A DNA stretch of 36,326 nt from Aeromicrobium sp. (GTDB lineage: Bacteria > Actinomycetota > Actinomycetes > Propionibacteriales > Nocardioidaceae), in contig NZ_JACMOM010000021.1 of the NCBI RefSeq assembly GCF_014378035.1, forward strand, positions 1 through 36,326. The letters are read 5' to 3'. Positions within the stretch are counted from its first letter, which is position 1; every line of letters begins with the position of its first letter. This document shows, piece by piece, positions 20,680 through 29,157 of this stretch. The position numbers and the translations under genes were made by a program. The notes under the pieces are model-generated. The model saw only the letters and a list, made by a program, of their open reading frames with translations, made no database searches and was not told the origin of the DNA.

Positions 20680-21480
20680 ATGCCGATTGCACCCGACTCG
20701 CGAGTCCTCGTCACCGGAGCCGCCTCCGGGCTTGGGCTCGCGCTGGTCCACCAGCTCGTCGAGCGGGGGTGCCGGGTGCTTGCCACTGACGTCCACCCCG
20801 CTGACCCGGAGTCGCTCCGCGGCCTCGACGGCGTCTCTTACCTGACGCTCGACGTCACCAAGGACGTCGACTGGGCCACGGCCCGCGACCTGGTCACCGA
20901 GCAGTGGGACGGGCTGGACTACCTCTTCAACAACGCTGGAGTGGCTGCCGGCGGTCGCATCGAGCTTTCTGAGATGGATCAGTGGCAGTGGATCGTCGAC
21001 ATCAACCTGCTTGGCGTCGCGCGCGGCTGCCGGACGTTCACGCCGATGCTGAAGGCGCAGGGCAGCGGTCACATCGTCAACACCGCGTCGGCTGCCGGAC
21101 TCGTCCACCCGCCGAGGATGAGCGAGTACAACGCGGTCAAGGCCGGGGTCGTCGCCCTCAGCGAGACCCTGCTCCACGAGCTCAGGCCGTACGGTGTCAA
21201 GGTCTCGGTCGTCTGCCCGACCTTCTTCCGGACCAACCTCAGCGAGTCGATGCGCGGCAAGGACGAGGCGGCGCAGAAGTCGGCCGCGAAGGTCATCCAG
21301 ACCGCGAAGCTGAGCGCCGGCGACATCGCCCTCGAGGTTCTCAAGGGGGTCGAGAAGGGCAAGCACATCATCCTCACCGATCGCGACGGCAAAATCGCCT
21401 ACGCCGCCAAGCGTTTCGCCCGCCCCGTCTACTACCGGATGATGCACAAGGCATCGATCCAGATGTCGAAGAAGGACTGA
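20680..21480 (+). CDS. Short-chain dehydrogenase/reductase (SDR), classical
   Basis: A 266-aa classical SDR. The cofactor motif TGAASGLG spans residues 12-19, NNAG follows at 84-87, and the active site is IVNTASAAG with YNAVK (Tyr150, Lys154). An Asp at the end of beta-2 (ATDVHP) favours NAD(H). After the catalytic core it has a basic C-terminal helix (DGKIAYAAKRFARPVYYRMMHKASIQMSKKD), as in SadH-like and retinol-dehydrogenase-like SDRs that meet membranes. Substrate unknown. The next SDR starts 1 bp after the stop, so they form an operon. Confidence 0.92.
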   Translation: MPIAPDSRVLVTGAASGLGLALVHQLVERGCRVLATDVHPADPESLRGLDGVSYLTLDVTKDVDWATARDLVTEQWDGLDYLFNNAGVAAGGRIELSEMDQWQWIVDINLLGVARGCRTFTPMLKAQGSGHIVNTASAAGLVHPPRMSEYNAVKAGVVALSETLLHELRPYGVKVSVVCPTFFRTNLSESMRGKDEAAQKSAAKVIQTAKLSAGDIALEVLKGVEKGKHIILTDRDGKIAYAAKRFARPVYYRMMHKASIQMSKKD

Positions 21481-21481
21481 C

Positions 21482-22240
21482 ATGCGCAAGAACGTCCTCA
21501 TCACCGGGGCCAGCTCGGGTCTCGGCGCCGGCATGGCTCGTGTCCTCGCGGCCAAAGGTCACCACCTCGCGCTGACGGCTCGCCGGGTCGACCGCCTCGA
21601 AGCGCTGCAGGCCGAGCTGCTCGCAGATCATCCCGACATCAAGGTCGTGGTCCACGCGCTCGACGTCAACGACCACGACCAGGTGTTCGCCGTCTTCAAG
21701 CGGGCGATCGTTGATCTCGGCGGTCTCGACCGGGTCATCGTCAACGCCGGTCTTGGCAAGGGCGGCCGCATCGGCACAGGCAAGTTCGAGGCCAACAAGC
21801 AGACGGCCGAGACCAACTTCGTCGCCGCGCTCGCGCAGTGCGAGGCGGCGATGGAGCACTTCTACGAGCGCAAGTCCGGCCACCTCGTCGTCATCTCCTC
21901 CATGTCAGCGATGCGCGGCATGCCGTCGGCGATGACGACCTACGCGGCGACGAAGGCGGGCATCGCCCTGCTCGCCGAAGGCATCCGATCGGACCTGATC
22001 GGCCGCAAGGGTCTCGACATCAAGGTCACGACGCTCTTCCCGGGATACATCGCCTCGGAGATGCACGAGGGTATCCAGCAGGAGGCCCGGATGATGGTCG
22101 ACACCGAGACGGGCTGCCGGGCGCTGGTCAAGAACATCGAGCGCGAGGTCGTCGACGCCGCGGTGCCCACCTGGCCCTGGGCGCCCATCGGGCAGGTCAT
22201 GAAACATGCGCCGCTCAGCATCGTCCGCCGCATGGTGTGA
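21482..22240 (+). CDS. Short-chain dehydrogenase/reductase (SDR), second of tandem pair
   Basis: A 252-aa SDR. TGASSGLG (8-15) is the cofactor loop, and TARRVDRLEAL, with Arg after beta-2, suggests NADP(H). VNAG replaces NNAG; the catalytic part is LVVISSMSAMRGMPSAMTTYAATKAG (Ser, YxxxK). The C terminus, VPTWPWAPIGQVMKHAPLSIVRRMV, resembles the membrane-facing tails of DltE/Rv0484c-like SDRs. It starts 1 bp after the stop of the preceding SDR. Although both are SDRs they differ in cofactor preference and are not recent duplicates. Confidence 0.92.
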   Translation: MRKNVLITGASSGLGAGMARVLAAKGHHLALTARRVDRLEALQAELLADHPDIKVVVHALDVNDHDQVFAVFKRAIVDLGGLDRVIVNAGLGKGGRIGTGKFEANKQTAETNFVAALAQCEAAMEHFYERKSGHLVVISSMSAMRGMPSAMTTYAATKAGIALLAEGIRSDLIGRKGLDIKVTTLFPGYIASEMHEGIQQEARMMVDTETGCRALVKNIEREVVDAAVPTWPWAPIGQVMKHAPLSIVRRMV

Positions 22241-22244
22241 GACG

Positions 22245-23438
22245 TCAGCGCGGCAGGTCCACTCGCAGGAATCTCGGCCGGTAGAGAAACGGGTTGTTGT
22301 CGACCTTGGCGGCATCGGTGTCGTTCTGGCTGTACGAGACGACGACCGTGCCGGGCTCCGGCAGCAGGTCGGGGTGGGCCAGCGGCATGTATCGCAGGGT
22401 GCCTCCCCCAGCTTCCGACGGGATCTTCGCGAGGGGCGCGCCCGCCGTGAACGGGCCGGTCGGGCCCGGGGACGACCAGACCACGAGGTCGGTGCCGAGG
22501 AACTCGTTGCGCTTGCTCACCGCGAACCACCGACCATCCTTCTCGAACACGCTGAGGGTCTGCGACACGCCGCCGTCCGCCGGGATGAGGGTCGCAGCCC
22601 TGTCGGGCGATTTCTGCCAGTGGCTGCCGTCCCAGTAGCGCCACCGTGAGGTCGTGAGGATGTCGTCAGGTCGAACCCGGGCGACCTGCAGGGAGAATCC
22701 GAACACCAGCTTCTTCTGCGGGTTCGATGTTCCGTAGAGGTAGACCCAGCCGTCGTGGACCTCGGAGGCCGCTCCCCACGTGGGGCGGGTCGTGCCCGCC
22801 GAGTCAGCGCCGATGTCCGCGACTCGCAGCAGCTGCGGGGTGTCCCCCCGACGCACGATGAAGAGCGCGATGGCTGGTCCGAGGTTGGTGAATGCCCCGG
22901 CACCGTCGGGCTGGTCGGCACTGCGTACTCGCTGAACAGCGACGCCGACGAGGTCATATCCGGTGCGCTCGACCTTGGCGATCGACATGGGCCAGTAGCC
23001 GACCCCGTCCGCACGGTCCGGGATCAACGCCCCGTGGTCGGCCGGGAGAACGACGTCGGCGCACCCGCTCTGGAACACCAGCATGGAGTTGCGGACGAAT
23101 CGTTGGCCCTTGAAGCTCGGTGCACGCAAGGTGTCACCGAAGACCCAGAGCCGCCGGCCGTCCTGCAGCGTCACGTCGGCGCCGACGTCCGCGCCCTGGA
23201 ACTCCGCGCCCCCGCGGACCTTGGACGCCAGTGTGTTGAGTGAGCCGACCGAGGTGATCGGGTCGATCGGGATGCACCGAGTCTCGGCCGCGAACGGAGC
23301 CGCCCCCGCCGACGGCCCGTCGTGTCGCGGTGCGAGGGCCAAGGCAGCGAACATTGCCGCCGCCGCGGGGATGGTCACCAGTGCGACCCTGACCCGCCAC
23401 GGCAGTCGGCGGATGCGCATGGGACAACGGTTGCACAT
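22245..23438 (-). CDS. Exported beta-propeller-like protein (DUF4185/DUF5005-like)
   Basis: A 397-aa protein with an N-terminal membrane anchor or signal (RRLPWRVRVALVTIPAAAAMFAALALAP), then a soluble extracellular part. The motif GADVTLQDGRRLWVFGDTLRAP matches the 'gD.s....G...w.fGDt' start of DUF4185/DUF5005 five-bladed propellers related to GH43/GH117 folds. Later repeats such as GWVYLYGTSN, GRWFAVSKRNEFLGTDLVVWSSPGPTGPF and TVVVSYSQND fit propeller blades. Function is unknown; sugar binding is only a fold-based guess. The start could be ATG 23438 or ATG 23420 (MRIRRLPW). It is divergent from the membrane protein at 23454 with just 15 bp between. Confidence 0.8.
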   Translation of the reverse strand: MCNRCPMRIRRLPWRVRVALVTIPAAAAMFAALALAPRHDGPSAGAAPFAAETRCIPIDPITSVGSLNTLASKVRGGAEFQGADVGADVTLQDGRRLWVFGDTLRAPSFKGQRFVRNSMLVFQSGCADVVLPADHGALIPDRADGVGYWPMSIAKVERTGYDLVGVAVQRVRSADQPDGAGAFTNLGPAIALFIVRRGDTPQLLRVADIGADSAGTTRPTWGAASEVHDGWVYLYGTSNPQKKLVFGFSLQVARVRPDDILTTSRWRYWDGSHWQKSPDRAATLIPADGGVSQTLSVFEKDGRWFAVSKRNEFLGTDLVVWSSPGPTGPFTAGAPLAKIPSEAGGGTLRYMPLAHPDLLPEPGTVVVSYSQNDTDAAKVDNNPFLYRPRFLRVDLPR

Positions 23439-23441
23439 CGA

Positions 23442-23447
23442 TAGTCT
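23442..23447 (+). promoter_or_regulatory. -10 element for leaderless 23454 transcript
   Basis: TAGTCT is 6 nt before ATG 23454. No ribosome site. It lies within the 15-bp gap to the divergent gene, so the two promoters must overlap the opposite coding regions. Confidence 0.45.
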
Positions 23448-23453
23448 CGGGTC

Positions 23454-24437
23454 ATGGGGAGACGTCGGATGATCGCCGCGATCGGCCTCGGTGTGCTCCA
23501 GATCGTCGTCGTGGTGTCACTCGCCCTCGCGGGCCCGGACGACGCGACCCACCGTGCACCGATCGGCATCAGCGCACCGCCCGTGGTGGCTTCGACGGTT
23601 CTGAAGATCATCGACGCCGAACCGGGACGGCCCGTCGTGGCGCGCGCGATCGCGACCGCGGCCGCGGCGCGCGCGAGCGTTCAGGACGGCAGCGTGGTCG
23701 CCGCGGTCGTCGTTGACCTCAGCTCCGAGACGGACATCCTCTACATCGCCTCGGCACGCGGCACGTGGTTGAACAGTGCCGTGGAGCGTCAGGTGTCAGC
23801 GATCGAGGGGCCGCTTGGCCGCCGGGTCGAGGTACGCGACCTCGTGCCTGCACGGGCGGGCGACGCCGGTGCACGAGGTGTGTTCGCCATCGTCGGCGTT
23901 CTGGTGATTCTGGCCTTCGCGGTGCCGATCGTCGTGACATGGCTCCGTGGGCCGGTCGCGCCCACCTTCGGCCTGGGAGTGCTTCGGCTTGCGGTCGTGT
24001 CCGGCTCCTCGGGCGCCCTTGGCCTGGTGGCCGCGATGGTGGCCGCGGGCCGCTATGGCGGAGACGTGCCAGGTTGGTGGCTCATCGGCACCCTGACGGT
24101 GCTGGCAGGGGCCACCACGACGATGGCGTTGCAGAGCCTGTTCGGCGTGGTCGGGATCGGTATTGCCTCCACCGTGTTCGTCCTGGCAGCGGCGCCTCTC
24201 GTGCGGGTGGGCTCACCGCTGCTTCTGCCCGAGCCCTGGGCTTTCATCACTCCCTGGTTGCCGCACGGAGCCGCCCTCGACGCTGGTATCAACCAGGCCT
24301 ACTTCGGTGGCGGGAACCTCCTGCCCCCGATGTTGGTGCTGCTGGCGTGGACGGCACTCTCGGTGCTGACGATGGTGGTGTCGCGCCGCGAGCGGACCCG
24401 AGACCACATCGAGTCACCGGCCCTCGCCCTCGGGTGA
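23454..24437 (+). CDS. Multi-pass membrane protein, YhgE/DUF3533-like topology
   Basis: A 327-aa membrane protein. One N-terminal helix (MIAAIGLGVLQIVVVVSLALAG) is followed by an extracytoplasmic domain of about 110 residues, then about five more helices (GVFAIVGVLVILAFAVPIVVTWL; VLRLAVVSGSSGALGLVAAMVAA; GWWLIGTLTVLAGATTTMAL; VVGIGIASTVFVLAAAPL; MLVLLAWTALSVLTMVV). The domain contains 'VQDGSVVAAVVVDLSSETDILYIASARGTWLNSAVERQV', like the 'G..aavvip..fs' region of DUF3533/YhgE-Pip proteins related to ABC-2 permeases. There is no ATPase nearby. Function unknown. It is convergent with metX. Confidence 0.82.
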   Translation: MGRRRMIAAIGLGVLQIVVVVSLALAGPDDATHRAPIGISAPPVVASTVLKIIDAEPGRPVVARAIATAAAARASVQDGSVVAAVVVDLSSETDILYIASARGTWLNSAVERQVSAIEGPLGRRVEVRDLVPARAGDAGARGVFAIVGVLVILAFAVPIVVTWLRGPVAPTFGLGVLRLAVVSGSSGALGLVAAMVAAGRYGGDVPGWWLIGTLTVLAGATTTMALQSLFGVVGIGIASTVFVLAAAPLVRVGSPLLLPEPWAFITPWLPHGAALDAGINQAYFGGGNLLPPMLVLLAWTALSVLTMVVSRRERTRDHIESPALALG

Positions 24438-24453
24438 CAACCGGTGGCCGTCC

Positions 24454-25563
24454 TCAGCCCATGAGTCGGCGTGCGAGGTCGCCGACCTGGTCGGCCTCCA
24501 CGAGGAAGCCGTCGTGCCCGTGGTCCGACGTCACCACCGCGAGGGGCGCGGAGCCGTGAATGTTCTCCGCGAGCTCCTGCTGCTGATGGATCGGGTAGAG
24601 CCGGTCGGAGTCGATGCCGGCGACGACGGCGCGGGCCGTGATGCGCGAGAGCGCCGACGTCACACCGCCGCGACCACGACCGACGTCGTGGCTGTTCATC
24701 GCGTCGCTGAGCACGACGTAGGAGTTGGCGTCGAAGCGGCTCACGAGCTTGGCGCCGTGATGCTGCAGGTAGGACTCGATGGCGAACCTGCCGTCGTCCT
24801 GGGTGTCGCGGCCGAAGCGTTGCGCGAGCTCGTGCTCGCTGCGATAGCTGATGTGCGCGATGCGCCGGGCGAGGCCGAGTCCGTTCAGCGGCCCGTGCGG
24901 GCCGTCGTAGTAGTCGCCACCGGCATAGGCGCCGTCGGCGCGGATCGCATCCATCTGCGTCGTGGACAGCGCGATCTGGTCGGCCGACGCAGCCGCGGAG
25001 GTGGCCAGCAGGAAGAGCCTGTCGACCCGGTCTGGCGCCTCGATCGCCCACTCGAGCGCGCGCATGCCGCCGGCGGAGCCACCGATCACGCTGTGCCAAC
25101 AGGGGATGCCGAGCAGGTCGGCGAGAGCCATCTCGGCGCGCACCTGATCGCGAACGGTCAGCGCGGGGAACGAGCCGCCCCAGTGGCGGCCGTCGGGGTC
25201 CAGCGAGGCCGGACCGGTCGAGCCCTGGCAACCGCCGAGGATGTTGGCCGCGACGACGAAGAGCCGATCGGTGTCGATGGCACGGCCCGGGCCGACCAGC
25301 GCATCCCACCAGCCGGGGCTGACATGGCCGGGTCCGGCTGGACCCGTGACGTGGCTGTCACCGGTCAGCGCGTGCAGCACCAGCACCGCGTTGGAACCGT
25401 CGTACGTTCCCCAGGTCTGGTACGCGAGGCGCACCTGCGGAAGAGTTCTGCCGGAGTCGAGCACGATGTCGCCGATGTCGGCGAACATCCGCGCACCCAG
25501 CGGATCCCCCTCCTGCCACGCGCCGGTGACGAGAGAGGGAATCACGCTGGGGCTGATGGTCAC
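24454..25563 (-). CDS. metX: Homoserine O-acetyltransferase MetX
   Basis: A 369-aa alpha/beta-hydrolase-fold acyltransferase that makes O-acetyl-L-homoserine from homoserine and acetyl-CoA, the committed step to methionine. Key signs: LVLHALTGDSHV, GGCQGSTGPASLDPDG, the nucleophile elbow GGSAGGMRALEW (Ser163), and the C-terminal GIDSDRLYPIHQQQELAENI with the acid and SDHGHDGFLVE with the His. Length is normal for the family. The GTG start overlaps the metY stop by 3 bp (GTGA), so translation is coupled to metY, whose product uses O-acetylhomoserine. It could be a succinyltransferase in principle, but the pairing with metY supports acetyl. Confidence 0.95.
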   Translation of the reverse strand: MTISPSVIPSLVTGAWQEGDPLGARMFADIGDIVLDSGRTLPQVRLAYQTWGTYDGSNAVLVLHALTGDSHVTGPAGPGHVSPGWWDALVGPGRAIDTDRLFVVAANILGGCQGSTGPASLDPDGRHWGGSFPALTVRDQVRAEMALADLLGIPCWHSVIGGSAGGMRALEWAIEAPDRVDRLFLLATSAAASADQIALSTTQMDAIRADGAYAGGDYYDGPHGPLNGLGLARRIAHISYRSEHELAQRFGRDTQDDGRFAIESYLQHHGAKLVSRFDANSYVVLSDAMNSHDVGRGRGGVTSALSRITARAVVAGIDSDRLYPIHQQQELAENIHGSAPLAVVTSDHGHDGFLVEADQVGDLARRLMG

Positions 25564-26849
25564 TTCGCGGCGCGGAAACCGGCGTCGAGGTCGGCCAGGA
25601 TGTCGTCGATGCCCTCGAGTCCGACGGCCAGTCGCACCAGCCCGGGGGTCACACCCGCGGTGGCCTGCTCCTGCTCGGACAGCTGGGAGTGCGTCGTGCT
25701 GGCCGGGTGGATCGCCAGGCTGCGGACGTCGCCGATGTTGGCCACGTGGCTGAACAGCTCAAGCGAGTCGATGAAGGCCTTGCCCGCCGCGAGACCGCCC
25801 GGCAGCTCGAACGTCAGCACGGCGCCCGCACCCTTCGGAACGTACTTGTCCGCGAGCGCCTTGTAGGGGCTGCTGTCCAGGCTGGCCCAGGTGACCTTCG
25901 TGACGTCGTCACGCGCCTCGAGCCACTCAGCGACCTTGCGGGTGTTCTCGATGTGGCGCTCGACGCGCAGGCTCAGGGTCTCGAGGCCCTGGGCGATGAG
26001 GAACGCGCTGAACGGGCTGATGGCCGCACCGATGTTGCGCAGGTACTGCACGCGCAGCTTGGCGAGGTAGGCCGCTGGCCCGAGGGCCTCGGCGAACTTG
26101 AGGCCGTGATAGCTCTCGTCCGGCTCGGTGAAGCCCGGGAACTTGTCGCCGTGGGCCGAGTAGTCGAACGTTCCCCCGTCGATGACGACGCCGGCGATCG
26201 TGGTGCCGTGGCCGCCGATGTACTTGGTGGCGGAGTGCACGACGGTGTCGGCGCCGTGCGCGAGCGGGTTGAGCAGGAACGGTGTCGCGATGGTGTTGTC
26301 GACGATGAAGGGGACGCCGACCTCCTTCGCGACGGCGGAGATGGCCTCGAGGTCGAGGACGTCACCCTTGGGATTGCCGATGGTCTCGCCGAAGAAGGCC
26401 TTGGTGTTGTCCTTGGCGGCGGCGCGCCACTCAGCTGCGTTGTTCGGGTCGGCGACGAAGCTGACCTCGATGCCGAGCTTGGGGAACGTGTGACGCAGCA
26501 GGCTGTCGGTGCCGCCGTAGAGGCTCGACGACGCCACGATGTGGTCGCCGGCCTCGGCGACGTTGGTCAGTGCGCCGGTCGTGGCGGCCTGGCCCGAGGC
26601 GAACAACAGTGCGCCGACGCCGCCCTCCAGCGCGGCGAGACGCTCCTCGACGACGCTCTGGGTCGGGTTGACGATGCGGGTGTAGATGTTGCCCGGCTCG
26701 GCGAGCGAGAACAGTGCGGCCGCGTGGTCGGTGTCGCGGAACTGGAAGGACGTCGTCTGGTAGATCGGCAAGGCGCGGGCGCCGGTCGTGGGGTCAGGAA
26801 CCTGACCCGCATGGATCTGCTTGGTCTCGAATGACCACTCGTCGCTCAT
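25560..26849 (-). CDS. metY: O-acetylhomoserine sulfhydrylase MetY (Cys/Met metabolism PLP enzyme)
   Basis: A 429-aa PLP enzyme that forms homocysteine from O-acetylhomoserine and sulfide. The length, about 430 rather than 380-400, and [35 protein letters not shown] are typical of MetY. PLP lysine is Lys209 in [12 protein letters not shown]; the PLP-contact Asp is in [15 protein letters not shown]; the C-terminal [35 protein letters not shown] holds the carboxylate-binding region. AGGAG lies 5 nt before the ATG. It is first gene of metY-metX. A GAGAC/GTCTC inverted repeat 40-56 bp upstream may be its control site. Confidence 0.95.
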   Translation of the reverse strand: MSDEWSFETKQIHAGQVPDPTTGARALPIYQTTSFQFRDTDHAAALFSLAEPGNIYTRIVNPTQSVVEERLAALEGGVGALLFASGQAATTGALTNVAEAGDHIVASSSLYGGTDSLLRHTFPKLGIEVSFVADPNNAAEWRAAAKDNTKAFFGETIGNPKGDVLDLEAISAVAKEVGVPFIVDNTIATPFLLNPLAHGADTVVHSATKYIGGHGTTIAGVVIDGGTFDYSAHGDKFPGFTEPDESYHGLKFAEALGPAAYLAKLRVQYLRNIGAAISPFSAFLIAQGLETLSLRVERHIENTRKVAEWLEARDDVTKVTWASLDSSPYKALADKYVPKGAGAVLTFELPGGLAAGKAFIDSLELFSHVANIGDVRSLAIHPASTTHSQLSEQEQATAGVTPGLVRLAVGLEGIDDILADLDAGFRAAK

Positions 26850-26888
26850 GGTGTCTCCTGGACTGTCAAAGATGAGGTATGTGCCTTC

Positions 26889-26905
26889 GAGACTGCCACC
26901 GTCTC
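26889..26905 (-). promoter_or_regulatory. GAGAC-N7-GTCTC inverted repeat upstream of metY
   Basis: Perfect 5-bp arms separated by 7 bp in the metY leader. A candidate promoter on the minus strand is TTGAGG-16 bp-TACGAC further upstream, which would put the repeat just downstream of the transcription start. The site recalls the corynebacterial McbR operator (TAGAC-N6-GTCTA), but the spacer is one base longer and the outer base differs. It could also be a small RNA hairpin. Confidence 0.4.
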
Positions 26906-26967
26906 ACAGGATGGCAAGGTCGTACCAGCATGTGGACACCCCCTCAAGTCAGTGTTGGGGCGGTGGG

Positions 26968-28287
26968 TCAGCTCATGTCGAAGGGTTGGGCCGTCGACTC
27001 CACGACGCTGAGCCAGAGGTCGCCGTCGGGCGAGACACTGTGCGAGCCCTGCGTGACGAACGGGATGGGGACGTTGACGAAACGGTGCCGGCGCCTGCCG
27101 ACGACCATGTCGGTGCGCCCGGCCATCGCCGCGTGCACCGCGGTCTGGGCCAGGCGGGCGCAGTAGACCGAGTCGGACGCGTCGGCCGGCACCGACCGGA
27201 TGGCGTAGCCGGGATTGAAGTACCGCATCGTCAACGGCTGGCTGCGGTTGGCGAAGTCCTTGCCGATCTGATCGCGGAGGTAGGCGGCGATGTCCCCGAG
27301 CACGGCGTTGCCGCTGGCATCGAGTCGGTCACTGGCCGGGATGAGGTCCTGCCCGGCACCCTCGGCCAGGACGATGACGGCGCTGCCACGCTCGGCGACA
27401 CGGTGGGCGAGCAGCGCCAGCAGGCCGTTGTCTCCGTCGAGGGCGAAGTCGACCTCGGGTATCAGCACGAAGTCGGCGTCGTGGTTGGCCAGCGCGGCGT
27501 AGCACGCGATGAAGCCGGCATGGCGTCCCATGACCTTGACGATGCCGACCCCGCCCATGGCTGCCTCCACCTCGACGCGCGCGGCCTTGATCGACTCGGC
27601 CGCCTTCGCGAACGCTGTCGAGAATCCGAAGCTCTGGCCGATGTGCGGAATGTCGTTGTCGATGGTCTTGGGTACGCCGACGATGCCGATCGACAGGCCG
27701 CGAGCCTCGACCTCCGCACCGATGTGGTGGGCACCGCGCATCGAGCCGTCGCCGCCGATGACGAGCAGGACGTCGATGTCGAGCTCGACGAGCCGGTCGA
27801 CGATCGCAACCGGGTCCTGCGCACCACGGGACGAGCCCAGGATCGTGCCGCCGCGCTCGTTGATGCGGGCCACGAACTCCGGTGTGAGCTTGACGACGTC
27901 GTGCCCGTTGGCAGCGATGAGGCCGGAGTAGCCGTACTGGAATCCCACGACATCGCGCACGCCGTAGTGAGTGTGGAGCTCGAGGACGATGGCGCGGATG
28001 ACGTCGTTGAGGCCCGGGCACAGGCCGCCGCACGTGACGACCCCGACCTTGGTCGTGGCGGGGTCGAAGAAGATGCGTTGACGAGGCCCGCCGGACTCGA
28101 ACGTGGGCAGCTCGTCCATCGTCACACCGCGCGACGCGATCAGTGCGAGCGTGTCGTCGTAGAGAATGCGGTCGTCCTCGCCCACGTAGTACTCGTTGGT
28201 CGTGCGCCCCTTGACGTACGTCGCAAGGGGAGAGTCGAAGCTGCTCGCACCGAGCGAGCGGACCTGGAGATCGGCGAGGGTGACCAC
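26968..28287 (-). CDS. 6-phosphofructokinase family (plant/PPi-PFK-like long form)
   Basis: A 439-aa glycolytic enzyme phosphorylating fructose 6-phosphate. The phosphoryl-donor loop is VTCGGLCPGLNDVIRAIV (84-101), the second nucleotide motif is IGGDGS (177-182), and GVPKTIDNDI (204-213) gives the fructose-6-P/catalytic Asp residues; MGRHAGFIA and LIPEVDF follow. Gly181 in GGDGS favours ATP, as PPi-dependent enzymes usually have Asp there. The long N terminus (~80 residues before the first motif) is that of the plant-like, trypanosomal and actinobacterial long group rather than the 340-aa PfkA type. GTG 28287 is chosen: TAGCAT lies 6 nt upstream. Confidence 0.92.
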   Translation of the reverse strand: MVTLADLQVRSLGASSFDSPLATYVKGRTTNEYYVGEDDRILYDDTLALIASRGVTMDELPTFESGGPRQRIFFDPATTKVGVVTCGGLCPGLNDVIRAIVLELHTHYGVRDVVGFQYGYSGLIAANGHDVVKLTPEFVARINERGGTILGSSRGAQDPVAIVDRLVELDIDVLLVIGGDGSMRGAHHIGAEVEARGLSIGIVGVPKTIDNDIPHIGQSFGFSTAFAKAAESIKAARVEVEAAMGGVGIVKVMGRHAGFIACYAALANHDADFVLIPEVDFALDGDNGLLALLAHRVAERGSAVIVLAEGAGQDLIPASDRLDASGNAVLGDIAAYLRDQIGKDFANRSQPLTMRYFNPGYAIRSVPADASDSVYCARLAQTAVHAAMAGRTDMVVGRRRHRFVNVPIPFVTQGSHSVSPDGDLWLSVVESTAQPFDMS

Positions 28288-28293
28288 GGGTCA

Positions 28294-28315
28294 ATGCTAG
28301 CTGAGGGAAACCTCA
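28294..28315 (-). promoter_or_regulatory. PFK -10 element and TGAGG-N4-CCTCA repeat
   Basis: On the minus strand TAGCAT (complement of 28294-28299) lies 6 nt before GTG 28287. Just upstream, TGAGG (28302-28306) and CCTCA (28311-28315) form a perfect 5-bp inverted repeat with 4-bp spacer, inside the expected -35/-10 spacer. No good -35 hexamer is visible. Confidence 0.45.
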
Positions 28316-28408
28316 TGTTTTGTCGTGTTCACCGTCGTGGCGATGCCACGAAGCGTCTTGATGCCGGCAGGGCTCGGTCTGCGCGGCGCCGTGCGGCAGG
28401 ATGTCGGC

Positions 28409-29065
28409 ATGACGCTCGAGATCACGGTGCGCGGCTCTGCTGAGCAGCACCACCCCGCCGAACGCGCGGTCGTCTCCCTGGCGGTGGCCAGGGAGGGTGC
28501 CGACAAGAAGGCTGTCTTCGAGGGCTCGGTGGCGATCCAGGAGCCGTTGACGTCGCAGCTCAGGGGCCTCGTCGACCTGCATGCGGTCACGACATGGTCG
28601 AGCGACCAGGTGCGGGTGTACAGCCATCGACCGTGGGACTCCGCAGGCAAGCGCGGTGACACCGTGCATGTTGCGCGGGTGAACGTGCAGGCAGAGTTCA
28701 CCGACTTCGAACGGCTCAGCGGGTTCCTTGACTTCTGGTCGGGTACCGAGGGGGTCGAGGTCGAAGGTGTCACGTGGGACGTCACGCCCAAGAACCGTCG
28801 CACCTACGAGGACGAGGCCCGCAAGGCCGCCGTCGACGACGCGGTGTCGAAGGCGCAGTCGTATGCCAACGCAGTCCGGCGCGGCAAGGTTGTCGCCCAG
28901 CACCTCGCAGATCCAGGAATGTTGACGAGCCAGACCGACGCCCCGGCTCGCATGATGGTCACGTCTGCCGTGATGGACTCGCGAGATGGTCACCCGACGC
29001 TCGATCTCACCCCGGAGCACATCGTGATCCACGTGGACGTGGACGCTCGCTTCCTCGCTGACTAG
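28409..29065 (+). CDS. SIMPL (DUF541) domain protein
   Basis: A 218-aa protein. It starts LEITVRGSAEQHHPAERAVVSLAVAREG, the SIMPL/DUF541 opening ('v.v.G.g.v...pd.a.i...v'), and contains TWSSDQVRVYSHRPWD and the later ARKAAVDDAVSKAQSYANAV, the standard long helix of the fold. SIMPL proteins include BP26 and periplasmic oligomers, but this copy has no signal peptide, like many actinobacterial members, so cytosolic location is likely. ATG 28409 is chosen because it starts the domain; CAGGAT lies 6 nt upstream. A 9-bp direct repeat (TCCTCGCTG at 29052 and 29074) straddles the stop. Confidence 0.88.
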   Translation: MTLEITVRGSAEQHHPAERAVVSLAVAREGADKKAVFEGSVAIQEPLTSQLRGLVDLHAVTTWSSDQVRVYSHRPWDSAGKRGDTVHVARVNVQAEFTDFERLSGFLDFWSGTEGVEVEGVTWDVTPKNRRTYEDEARKAAVDDAVSKAQSYANAVRRGKVVAQHLADPGMLTSQTDAPARMMVTSAVMDSRDGHPTLDLTPEHIVIHVDVDARFLAD

Positions 29066-29121
29066 TTGCCGCGTCCTCGCTGTGATGAGGCCGCTGACCT
29101 GCACAAACGTGCTGGACCAGG

Positions 29122-29150
29122 TTGATCGGCCTGCATACCGTGGGTATGCT
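29122..29150 (+). promoter_or_regulatory. Leaderless promoter with 17-bp palindrome upstream of hydrolase
   Basis: TTGATC (29122-29127), 17 bp, TATGCT (29145-29150), then 7 nt to ATG 29158. GCATACC (29133-29139), GTG, GGTATGC (29143-29149) is a perfect 7-bp-arm palindrome covering the spacer and -10, an excellent repressor site. Its core resembles the repeat at 20644-20658. Confidence 0.7.
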
Positions 29151-29157
29151 CGAACGC

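Noticed and set aside
26850-26967. SAM riboswitch (SAM-IV type) upstream of metY
   Set aside because: I looked for the conserved core expected in actinobacterial metY leaders and did not see it in these 118 bases; only a small GAGAC/GTCTC repeat is present.
26821-28443. 540-codon plus-strand open frame over metY 5' end and phosphofructokinase
   Set aside because: Antisense shadow of the PFK gene, with low-complexity charged composition and no motif.
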